From: Desulfurococcales archaeon
GTDB taxonomy: Archaea; Thermoproteota; Thermoprotei_A; Sulfolobales; WAQK01
Assembly: GCA_027016915.1 (NCBI GenBank)
Contig: JALURJ010000052.1
Coordinates: forward strand, 1 to 6,091
Reading direction: 5' to 3'
DNA: 6,091 bases
The notes below the pieces were generated by a model that made no database searches, was not told the origin of the DNA, and saw only the letters and a program-made list of their open reading frames with translations. Shown one piece after another: positions 1 to 5,457 of this stretch. The first letter of the stretch is position 1. Every line of letters begins with the position of its first letter. The position numbers and the translations under genes are program-made.

Positions 1-573
1 CGTCACACTCGCTATCCCAGCCTCGAGGTAGACGCCAGCGTAGATGTCCCTCTTGAAGGGTATCTCCAGAGCAAACGTTATACCGGTGAGGGGGGCTCTG
101 AAGACTGCTGAGAGGCCTGCTGCCGCACCCGCCAACATCGCAGTCTTAGCCTCTGTGCCGAGGAGGTTGTGTAGTTTATAGCCTATGCCACCGCCCAGCA
201 CCAGGCTAGGCCCCTCGAGGCCTGCGCTGCCGCCCGACGCTATGGTCAGTACGGATGCTACTGGCTTAAATATAGTGTCACGTAGAGCCATGCGCCCGTC
301 CTTTAAGTGGAGGCTCTCGAGCATGTAGTGGGTGCCGCTGCCGGGTTTCCCTGTAGTGGTCAGCTCCACTGCCACGAGGAACGCTAGAACGAAACCTATG
401 AGCAGGGAGATGTAGAGGCCTAGAGGGGTGCCGAAGGCCTCCACCATGGAAAGCCTTCTAAAAAGGCCGAGGAGGTTGCTGAAGAGTACGAGCATTGCGA
501 CGATGGCGACGCCGACTATAACGCCGAGCAGTACCTGCTTGAATAGGTAGATGACGCTGGGCTTCGCCTGCAA
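1..573 (-). CDS. ClC-family chloride channel or Cl-/H+ antiporter, N-terminal part (runs off the left edge)
   Basis: These are 191 residues of an integral membrane anion transporter of the ClC family; the C-terminal half lies beyond base 1. The first helix is about residues 7-29 and a second is about 50-68. The three N-terminal ClC signatures are visible. The GSGIP-equivalent is GSGTH (residues 76-80). GGSAGLEGP (113-121) carries the gating glutamate, E119. AGLSAVFRAPLTGITFALE (about 151-169) matches the helix that in the E. coli protein ends with the inner proton glutamate; the E. coli pair EE is here E-I, so that residue is isoleucine. The only canonical start in the frame is TTG at 573, with CCCCTCC on the plus strand at 580-586 (GGAGGGG on the coding strand) 6 nt upstream. 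The frame opens directly after the stop codon of the preceding gene. Family assignment is firm; channel versus exchanger is open. Confidence 0.93.
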   Translation of the reverse strand, partial: MQAKPSVIYLFKQVLLGVIVGVAIVAMLVLFSNLLGLFRRLSMVEAFGTPLGLYISLLIGFVLAFLVAVELTTTGKPGSGTHYMLESLHLKDGRMALRDTIFKPVASVLTIASGGSAGLEGPSLVLGGGIGYKLHNLLGTEAKTAMLAGAAAGLSAVFRAPLTGITFALEIPFKRDIYAGVYLEAGIASVT

Positions 574-633
574 CGGCAGCCCCTCCAGGGCCCGAAGGAG
601 TCCGGCACAGTTATCCGCGACTCTCCTAATAAA
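574..633 (-). promoter_or_regulatory. Candidate promoter and ribosome site of the ClC gene
   Basis: In the 69 bp between the PAP2 stop and the ClC start, the coding strand has TTTATTA (plus-strand 627-633), a fair archaeal TATA box. It would place the transcript start near 604 and leave a leader of about 31 nt. That leader contains GGAGGGG (580-586) 6 nt before the TTG start. The ribosome site is convincing. The promoter rests only on base composition and spacing, and read-through from the upstream operon remains possible. Confidence 0.45.
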
Positions 634-642
634 TGGATTCGA

Positions 643-1443
643 TCACCCATCACCGGTACCCGTTAACCTTGCAACCTGGGCCTCTAGCAGGCCTAGCCAT
701 CCCGCGAGGCGCGGTTGAAGCCTGTAGCCTAGCTTTATGCCAGCGTAGGCCACCAGCGCTCCCGCCACGACGTCGAGTAGGTAGTGGTTGCCAGTATAGA
801 TTACTGAGACACCCATAGCTATGGGCCATGCTACCGCCAGCCATTTGCGGTGCGGCTTTATACGTATAAGTGATACAGCGAAGACCACGGCAATGCCGAC
901 ATGCATGCTTGGCATTGCGGCGTAGGGGTTAGGGTCTATTACGCCTGATATACCTATGGCCGAGAATACTCGGCTGAAATAGTTTGGAACCCTGGAAACA
1001 CCGGCAATGGGGCCCAGCCAAGGAGGCGCTACTGGCCACAATATGTATATTGTCAGCCCTATCAGGCTCGTTGCTGTGAAGGCGGCTACGTACCATAAAT
1101 ACTCGTTCAGCCTCTCCCTGAAGTACAGGTAGGCTGCGTAAATGATGGAGTAGAGGGGATGGATGGCGTAAATGAAGGAGAACAGTATGTCGAGCACGAG
1201 GACCCTATAATGGTATAGTATCAGGAAGAGGGGTGCCCCGAAAAGGGCCTCCTCGAACCGTAGGGGGGTGGTAGCATCTATCCTGCTGGAGACCAGGACA
1301 GGCACTATGGAGCGGAACGACTCGTAGAACAAGTATATGAAGATGAAGGGGGCCCAGTATACGGCAAACCGCAACGCTTTCGGCAGAACCCCCTCTTTTC
1401 GCATGCCGAGACCAGCCGGTTTAAGATCATTATTGACATCCAT
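643..1443 (-). CDS. PAP2-superfamily membrane phosphatase or phosphotransferase (inositolphosphorylceramide synthase-like branch)
   Basis: This 266-residue polytopic membrane protein has about six hydrophobic segments (roughly 27-47, 70-90, 92-108, 115-136, 180-196, 201-217, 221-238). The PAP2 active-site motifs are PSMH (178-181; H181) and GNHYLLD (218-224; H220, D224). These are the histidine that forms the phospho-enzyme, the second histidine, and its aspartate partner. WPVAPPWLGP (136-145) and the HxxxD spacing are typical of the Aur1/IPC-synthase-like PAP2_3 group rather than soluble acid phosphatases. Known members remove or transfer lipid-linked phosphate or diphosphate; in an archaeon the substrate could be a polyprenyl phosphate or an archaetidylinositol-type lipid, but this is not decidable here. 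The ATG lies 8 nt after the stop of the upstream gene and has no visible ribosome site, suggesting translational coupling. Met14 (1404) is an alternative start, because TATATTAT just before the ATG could act as a TATA box. Confidence 0.87.
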   Translation of the reverse strand: MDVNNDLKPAGLGMRKEGVLPKALRFAVYWAPFIFIYLFYESFRSIVPVLVSSRIDATTPLRFEEALFGAPLFLILYHYRVLVLDILFSFIYAIHPLYSIIYAAYLYFRERLNEYLWYVAAFTATSLIGLTIYILWPVAPPWLGPIAGVSRVPNYFSRVFSAIGISGVIDPNPYAAMPSMHVGIAVVFAVSLIRIKPHRKWLAVAWPIAMGVSVIYTGNHYLLDVVAGALVAYAGIKLGYRLQPRLAGWLGLLEAQVARLTGTGDG

Positions 1444-1451
1444 ATAATATA

Positions 1452-2441
1452 CTACGCTTCGACAGGCATAACCCAGCTTCGAAGCCTCCTAGAACCAACA
1501 AGCACGATGCACTCATCAGGGCTGCAGAGCAGCTCTCCCAAAACCCTTATCCTCCCATACTCGTAGAGGATCGGTGCGAACACACCTTCGTAGGAAAGCA
1601 CAGTTCCCACACGTAGCGGGGGCCTCGATCCCTCCAGGACTTGGTAATTGTACACCCTGACCTGGGCTGGGTAGAGGAGGGCCTCGCAGGAGCCTTGCTC
1701 CACCTCCGCCTCTACCAAGATCTTGCCCTCGGGAAGGTAGACTTGTTTGCCATACCTCTCCGCCCGTGATTCGTCTATGGGGATAAGCGAGAAAGTGTGG
1801 CCCTCCACCACACCACGCCTCCAAGACCTGTAAAGCTTAGCCGCCTCCTCTACCCTTACACCGTGTAGCTCGGCTTGCAGACTAACCCATCTTTTCAGCT
1901 CCTCGACCGGCAATGCCCCTGGGAGACCCGTGCTTCTCAGCGCCTCGACAACTTCCACAGCTTCGCGGCACCCGTGAACCGTCACGTCTATATCAGAATG
2001 CGGCCCATGTATGCCTACGAGGATCGAGCCAGTAACGCCGAACCTGTCCAGTGGAACTCCACTTATATCGGCAAATGCTGCTGCTACAGCTATCAGGCGC
2101 TCCTCCAAGGCGTCTCCGGGGGACGAAATTATTTCGCGCATCCTTTCCCGCGGATCGTAGATCCTCCTGACCTTAAAGGCGGGGAGGAAAGGGATCTCAA
2201 CGCCAAAGACAGGGTCCCATACAAGGTTCTGGGCTCCCGAGAGCAATTCTCTCACACTGTACTGCCTGACGACGCGTTCAAAACACGTTTCGCCCCGGCA
2301 CCACGGGCTCTTGAGCCCGGCGCTCAGCGGGCGGTACTTGAGATAGGCGAAAAACCCTCCGGGCGGATGAGTGTAGCCTAGAACAGTATAAATTCTTCCC
2401 TCAGCGTCCTCCACATAGTAGTGGTCAACCACTGTAGCCAA
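1452..2441 (-). CDS. Predicted nucleotidyltransferase-fold protein, copy A of a tandem pair
   Basis: This 329-residue protein has a pol-beta-type nucleotidyltransferase core: VTGS (136-139) followed by DID (150-152), the glycine-serine and metal-binding carboxylate signature. A possible third carboxylate is D223 in the strand FSLIPID (217-223). The N-terminal domain (about 1-100) has a CxGxxC motif (C48, C53). The C-terminal domain (about 235-329) is beta-rich and resembles an OB-like barrel. The whole chain aligns end to end with the next upstream gene, so the two are paralogues. I think it matches an archaeal family of uncharacterised predicted nucleotidyltransferases, but no substrate is known to me. 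The TTG start at 2441 is supported by GGTGA (plus-strand 2448-2452) 6 nt upstream and by aligning with the paralogue's N-terminus (both start MA and share a Y...G...V.G....GG pattern). The start overlaps the upstream gene by 17 bp. Confidence 0.75.
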   Translation of the reverse strand: MATVVDHYYVEDAEGRIYTVLGYTHPPGGFFAYLKYRPLSAGLKSPWCRGETCFERVVRQYSVRELLSGAQNLVWDPVFGVEIPFLPAFKVRRIYDPRERMREIISSPGDALEERLIAVAAAFADISGVPLDRFGVTGSILVGIHGPHSDIDVTVHGCREAVEVVEALRSTGLPGALPVEELKRWVSLQAELHGVRVEEAAKLYRSWRRGVVEGHTFSLIPIDESRAERYGKQVYLPEGKILVEAEVEQGSCEALLYPAQVRVYNYQVLEGSRPPLRVGTVLSYEGVFAPILYEYGRIRVLGELLCSPDECIVLVGSRRLRSWVMPVEA

Positions 2442-3336
2442 TCACCGTCACCCCGCCGCCGGGATGGTCTGGCACCAGGACGTAGCCTAGGCTTGACACA
2501 TATTCGACGTAGCCTGTAGCCCGTATAAGAGCACCCTCAGGCAGCTCCATATACCTAATCCTGTATGTTAGGAGGTGCTTCACATCTCCAATGTAGGGCG
2601 GGTTTCCAGCTACCGGATATATCCTGTATAGGGCTGGTGTGAGGAGCCCTGCAGAGGAATCCACTATTCTGGCAAGGATCTCTGCTTTACATATCTTGAC
2701 GGCCCTCCTGCACCCATATCTAGGCGTTTTGCGGGACACAAGCCTTATGCTATAGGGCTTCCCCTCAAACACCCCTACAAGTAGCCGCTGTGCAGCCCGC
2801 TTGCTGTACTCTTCGAGAGCTATGGAGGTATCCTCCAGATTTTTCCTATACTCCTCGACGAGGGGTTTGCCTGATAGCGGTTTTAGAACCCTCCTCCCTC
2901 TCAGACTCCTAAGCGTTGCGTAGACCTGCAGAGACTCCTCATACCCATAGACGACGAGATCTATGTCACGACCCCTGCCTATGAGGCCCGACCCTGTGAT
3001 CCCCACCTCAACGCCGCTCTCCTCTTCCAGTATGCGTCTAAGCCTCTTAGCGTCAGGGTCCGTTTCGGGGCTCTCGCTGAACGGGCTATAAACGCTCGCT
3101 ATATCGCTGAGGGGGATCTGGGGGGTTTCCATGTCGACACAGGGGTCGTAGAGTAGGAGCCAAGGGTATATCTCGCGTACAATGTCGTAGCCGCAGCTAA
3201 GCCCGCTACACTTCACGTCGCCCACGAGGCGTGGAAAGGCCCTAATTCTCCCTCCAGACTGGAACTCCACTCCCTTGACGGCCCAGACCGAACCGTCCCA
3301 CATCCTGAACATGTAGCCCTCCATTAGCCTGGCCAC
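2425..3336 (-). CDS. Predicted nucleotidyltransferase-fold protein, copy B of a tandem pair
   Basis: This 303-residue paralogue of the downstream gene has the core signature ITGSGLIGRGRDID, with G115-S116 and D124/D126; the serine-to-aspartate spacing of 8 is more canonical than in copy A (11). The CxGxxC pair is C43/C48. The region equivalent to copy A's third carboxylate reads YSIRLVS (205-211), without an acidic residue. The C-terminal about 90 residues form a beta-rich domain matching copy A (RIYPVAGNPP; GYVEYVSSLGYVLV). The GTG start at 3336 gives a 13 bp overlap with the radical SAM gene. An ATG at 3324 (residue 5) sits in a TAATG stop-start overlap and would give 299 residues; neither has a strong ribosome site. 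The GTG fits the N-terminal alignment with copy A better. Function is unknown; a nucleotidyl or phosphoryl transfer role is inferred from the fold. Confidence 0.75.
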   Translation of the reverse strand: MARLMEGYMFRMWDGSVWAVKGVEFQSGGRIRAFPRLVGDVKCSGLSCGYDIVREIYPWLLLYDPCVDMETPQIPLSDIASVYSPFSESPETDPDAKRLRRILEEESGVEVGITGSGLIGRGRDIDLVVYGYEESLQVYATLRSLRGRRVLKPLSGKPLVEEYRKNLEDTSIALEEYSKRAAQRLLVGVFEGKPYSIRLVSRKTPRYGCRRAVKICKAEILARIVDSSAGLLTPALYRIYPVAGNPPYIGDVKHLLTYRIRYMELPEGALIRATGYVEYVSSLGYVLVPDHPGGGVTVIGYSG

Positions 3337-4277
3337 CGAGACCCACCCGGCTTGACTCTTAGCGGCACCAAATGGCTACCGTCACAGCTGCGGGCTCTCA
3401 GGAACCTCGGGTTCCTGAAGCCCTCCCTGCAAACAGCGTACTCCATGCCCAGCCTCGAAGCCTCGCTGACCACCGGTTCCAGGAGCCTTATCCTCAGGGG
3501 CTCCTCCAGGTACCAGTAGCCGTGCATCCACCTACCCCTAACCCTGTAGAGGTTTCTCCAAGCCTCTTTAAGCTCGGGGAAGGCTGAGGCCATCCTTGAA
3601 AGGTTGTCAGGCCTGGCCTTATAGGTGGAGGTGACGATGAATCTGGCACCAGCCGAGAATACCTCCCTCACGAGAAGCCTCAGCTCGCCGGGGTCATCGT
3701 TGACCCCGGGAACTATGGGGTCTATCCTAACGCCAACCGGCACACCCTCAGAGGCCAGCTTCTCCACCGCATCCAGCCTCTCCCTAGGACTCGGCGCGCC
3801 CGGCTCCATTTTTGCCGCAACCTCCCGGTCCAGTGTTGTTATAGTTATTGTTACCGCGGCATTGCCCTCTAGGAGGAGGTCGGTATCGCGGGTCACTAGG
3901 CTTCCCTTAGTGGTTATTAGCACCCTATAACCAGCTGGCAGTAAGAGTTTTAGGGTCTCTCTGGTAAGCCTGTGGATGGCCTCCTCGGGTGGGTAGGGGT
4001 CGCTGCTTGTGGACATATTTATGACGAACCTGTGGTCAAGCCACTTGAGGTCCCGCCTCAGCTTCTCCAGGAACCCTTTCTTAGGAACACTTCGCCTGAA
4101 CCCCATGTAGGTGGTGGCGTAACAGTATAGGCAGAGATGGCTGCAACCCGTGTAAGGATGTAGCGAGTACTTAGGGGGGCACGTGCATAGAGGGCTGCCC
4201 CAGGGGTCGAATAGCCTCACAACCCTGCATCTCCTACACCGCTCCCTAAGCTCCTCGACCACGCTGCGGTGCTGCAT
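3324..4277 (-). CDS. Radical SAM protein, SplB-like (COG1533-type)
   Basis: This 317-residue radical SAM enzyme is the first gene of the minus-strand operon. The CxxxCxxC cluster that binds the S-adenosylmethionine-cleaving [4Fe-4S] centre is C45, C49, C52, within PYTGCSHLCLYCYATTYMG. Later barrel motifs are SSDPYPPEE (91-99), VLITTKGSLVTRD (109-121) and GVRIDPIVPGVND (182-194). The group is often labelled DNA repair photolyase by similarity to spore photolyase, but an archaeon has no spore photoproduct to repair and the true substrate is unknown. Extra cysteines flank the core: C14/C17 and C31/C33 before it, and C283 and C298 (CREGF...SCDGSHL) near the end. These could hold a further metal site. 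The ATG at 4277 has GTGATC (plus-strand 4282-4287) 4 nt upstream, a match to the crenarchaeal anti-Shine-Dalgarno sequence. The tight coupling to two nucleotidyltransferase homologues suggests a shared pathway. Confidence 0.9.
   Translation of the reverse strand: MQHRSVVEELRERCRRCRVVRLFDPWGSPLCTCPPKYSLHPYTGCSHLCLYCYATTYMGFRRSVPKKGFLEKLRRDLKWLDHRFVINMSTSSDPYPPEEAIHRLTRETLKLLLPAGYRVLITTKGSLVTRDTDLLLEGNAAVTITITTLDREVAAKMEPGAPSPRERLDAVEKLASEGVPVGVRIDPIVPGVNDDPGELRLLVREVFSAGARFIVTSTYKARPDNLSRMASAFPELKEAWRNLYRVRGRWMHGYWYLEEPLRIRLLEPVVSEASRLGMEYAVCREGFRNPRFLRARSCDGSHLVPLRVKPGGSRWPG
3392..3423. repeat. 14-bp hairpin inside the radical SAM coding sequence
   Basis: GGGCT (3392-3396) pairs with AGCCC (3419-3423). 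After a single bulged C, TCAGGAACC (3398-3406) pairs with GGTTCCTGA (3410-3418), closing a 3-nt loop. It lies near the 3' end of the radical SAM gene, about 60-90 nt before the start of copy B, and encodes the FRNPRFLR stretch. The pairing is exact as read. Whether it acts in the mRNA or is a by-product of coding constraint is unknown. Confidence 0.6.
3688..3709. repeat. 9-bp perfect hairpin in the radical SAM coding sequence
   Basis: CCGGGGTCA (3688-3696) and TGACCCCGG (3701-3709) are perfect inverted arms around a 4-nt loop. They cover the conserved PGVNDDPG segment of the radical SAM protein. It may be coincidental in GC-rich coding DNA. Confidence 0.45.
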
Positions 4278-4281
4278 GGCT

Positions 4282-4346
4282 GATCACGATACGCCTGTCG
4301 ATACCCATGTCCGAAAAGATCTATGGTGCCCGGCCCCCTTAATATT
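4282..4346 (-). promoter_or_regulatory. Candidate promoter and ribosome site of the radical SAM operon
   Basis: On the coding strand, AATATTAA (plus-strand 4339-4346) is the best TATA-like element upstream of the operon. It predicts a transcript start near 4317 and a leader of about 40 nt. The ribosome site is GTGATC (4282-4287), 4 nt before the ATG. The ribosome site is clear; the TATA call rests on composition and spacing. Confidence 0.45.
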
Positions 4347-4440
4347 GGATGCTAGAAGCCCAGGGCGGTCGTGGCCGGCCCGGTCTCATCACACTTGTTC
4401 AGTGGGCTAGGGGCAGAGATGACTTCATCCCGAGCATTTT

Positions 4441-4522
4441 GTGCCCGCCTTGACCGTGCGCCCATCACGGTCCCCTCCCGGGGCCTCCGGGGCCGTGAGA
4501 CTCGGCGGGCCACGATATTTTT
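4441..4522. ncRNA. Structured GC-rich element with mutually exclusive hairpins; candidate small RNA, leader or terminator
   Basis: An outer stem pairs GCCCGCC (4443-4449) with GGCGGGC (4504-4510), extendable with GTG/CAC and one bulge to 4441/4513. Inside, GACCGTG (4452-4458) pairs perfectly with CACGGTC (4466-4472) around a 7-nt loop. The same CACGG (4466-4470) plus CCCC (4472-4475) can instead pair with GGGGCCGTG (4489-4497), a 9-bp stem with one bulge. The two inner hairpins exclude each other. On the plus strand a T-run (4518-4522) follows. On the minus strand the outer stem is followed at once by ACA (4442-4440), as in a one-hairpin H/ACA guide of about 70 nt, but the internal pocket does not fit that class well. 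Strand and function are undecided. It lacks the T-arm of a tRNA. Confidence 0.4.
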
Positions 4523-4628
4523 ACGCCTGGAAGCTTATTTTGCTTGTTCCATATGCACAGCCGGATTAATTGTATGTGTTGTTTCCTGTACTGGTTTTCG
4601 ATTCCCCTAATTGTTGTTTACAAATAAC

Positions 4629-4662
4629 TTAATATTCAACCCTAACAATCTACAACACGGTG
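4629..4662 (+). promoter_or_regulatory. Candidate promoter and ribosome site of the hexuloisomerase gene
   Basis: TTAATATT (4629-4636) in an AT-rich stretch is a fair archaeal TATA box and would start transcription near 4658. GGTG (4659-4662) lies 6 nt before the TTG start, so the leader would be only about 10 nt. The ribosome site is the reason for choosing the TTG over the ATG at 4690, which has none. Confidence 0.45.
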
Positions 4663-4668
4663 CCCTGA

Positions 4669-5277
4669 TTGAGCTATGTCTCCCGCACCATGGCCGAGAT
4701 AGCTACCTTCATTCTAAACGCCTCGAGGAGGCTTAACCCTAGCCAAGTAAATTCCATGATAGAAACGCTTCTTAAGGTCTACGAGTCTAACGGGAAGAAG
4801 CGGATACTGGTGATGGGTGCTGGGAGAAGCGGCCTCGTGGGCCGGGCCTTCGCCATGAGGCTCCTCCATCTCGGCTATAACGCTTACGTGCTCGGAGACA
4901 CCATAGTTCCTAGCATCGGAGAGGGCGACGTTGTTATAGCAATCTCGGGTTCCGGTAGAACCAAACTAATAGTAACAGCTGCTGAGGCTGCGAAACAGGT
5001 TAGAGCCACGGTTGTAGCAATAACCAGCTATCCTGACAGCCCTCTAGGCAAGCTTGCCGATGTGGTGGTCGAGATACCCGGTAGAACTAAGATGGCCGAG
5101 GAGGAAGACTACTTTGCCAGGCAGATCCTTGGGATACATGAGCCCCCAGCCCCCCTCGGGACGTTGTTCGAGGATACGGCCATGGCGTTCCTCGATGGCA
5201 TCACTGTGGAGCTTATGCACAGGCTCAACAAAACGGAGGAGGACTTGAGAAGGGTTCATGCTAATATTGAGCTCTGA
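4669..5277 (+). CDS. hxlB: 6-phospho-3-hexuloisomerase
   Basis: This 202-residue cytosolic enzyme of the SIS (sugar isomerase) family interconverts D-arabino-3-hexulose 6-phosphate and fructose 6-phosphate. In most archaea it runs with 3-hexulose-6-phosphate synthase in the direction that yields ribulose 5-phosphate, replacing the oxidative pentose phosphate pathway. SIS phosphosugar-binding motifs are MGAGRSG (49-55) and ISGSGRT (92-98). PLGTLFED (162-169) contains E168, aligning with the glutamate regarded as catalytic in the Methanocaldococcus enzyme; H197 in RVHANIEL corresponds to its conserved C-terminal histidine. FAMRLLHLGY (61-70) is typical of the family. Compared from memory with the Methanocaldococcus protein, residues about 138-160 form an additional loop. 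The start is TTG with GGTG 6 nt upstream; ATG at 4690 would remove seven residues. The synthase partner is not in the window, and the gene appears to be transcribed alone. Confidence 0.93.
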   Translation: MSYVSRTMAEIATFILNASRRLNPSQVNSMIETLLKVYESNGKKRILVMGAGRSGLVGRAFAMRLLHLGYNAYVLGDTIVPSIGEGDVVIAISGSGRTKLIVTAAEAAKQVRATVVAITSYPDSPLGKLADVVVEIPGRTKMAEEEDYFARQILGIHEPPAPLGTLFEDTAMAFLDGITVELMHRLNKTEEDLRRVHANIEL

Positions 5278-5285
5278 GATCCCTA

Positions 5286-5341
5286 AGTGTTCTGTTTATC
5301 TTTCAGGGAATTTCTATATTCGTTGCTTATTTGGGAACACT
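5286..5341. repeat. Spaced 7-bp inverted repeat downstream of the hexuloisomerase gene
   Basis: AGTGTTC (5286-5292) and GAACACT (5335-5341) are perfect inverted arms 42 nt apart, in the AT-rich gap between the isomerase stop and the aminotransferase promoter. It could be an operator pair or chance. The arms are too far apart for a simple terminator, and no strong terminator is visible after the isomerase gene. Confidence 0.3.
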
Positions 5342-5423
5342 AAACCCTATTTGTATGGTTAAAATATTTTTATTTATGCTATCCATTATTTAAGTAAAAT
5401 ATCCCGGCAATAGATTTAATTCC

Positions 5424-5450
5424 CAGAAAAAGTATATAGATGGTGGAGGG
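5424..5450 (+). promoter_or_regulatory. BRE/TATA promoter and ribosome site of the aminotransferase gene
   Basis: CAGAAAA (5424-5430) followed by AGTATATAG (5431-5439) is the best BRE plus TATA match in the window. GGAGGG (5445-5450) stands 7 nt before a GTG start at 5458. The TATA box would start transcription close to 5458-5461, leaving the ribosome site outside the mRNA. An alternative upstream box, ATTTAATT (about 5414-5421), would start near 5442 and include it. Confidence 0.55.
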
Positions 5451-5457
5451 CTGGAGA

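Larger units (their letters stand above)
4278..4668. other. Divergent intergenic region
   Basis: This 391-bp gap separates the minus-strand operon from the plus-strand isomerase gene, and I see no credible protein gene in it. From left to right it holds the operon's leader and candidate promoter (4278-4346), a GC-rich stretch (about 4347-4513) whose right part is strongly self-complementary, a T-run (4518-4522), and an AT-rich stretch (4523-4658) with the isomerase promoter. The composition switch near 4514 from very GC-rich to AT-rich is sharp. Confidence 0.7.

Noticed and set aside
1875..2381. A 168-codon open frame on the plus strand
   Set aside because: It lies wholly antisense to nucleotidyltransferase copy A, has no recognisable motifs and no promoter, and is a shadow created by GC-rich codon bias.
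3625..3930. A 101-codon plus-strand open frame rich in Ser/Thr
   Set aside because: It is antisense to the radical SAM core and shows low-complexity composition typical of a shadow frame.
3324..4277. Calling the radical SAM gene a DNA photolyase or spore photoproduct lyase
   Set aside because: Similarity to SplB is at superfamily level only; there is no evidence for a thymine-dimer substrate in this organism.
4380..4432. Possible C/D-box guide RNA on the minus strand (GTGATGA and CTGA present)
   Set aside because: The boxes are not in a usable C-D'-C'-D arrangement: the first C box is poor, the guide gap is too long, and no final CTGA follows.
4593..4606. A T-arm-like string, GGTTTTCGATTCCC, suggesting a tRNA end or attachment site
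   Set aside because: Only two flanking pairs form, the loop is too long, and the preceding 70 nt are AT-rich with no cloverleaf, unlike a hyperthermophile tRNA.
4371..4610. Short plus-strand open frames in the divergent intergenic region
   Set aside because: They run through the GC-rich hairpin block and the AT-rich promoter stretch, lack good ribosome sites, and read as Arg/Cys-rich nonsense.
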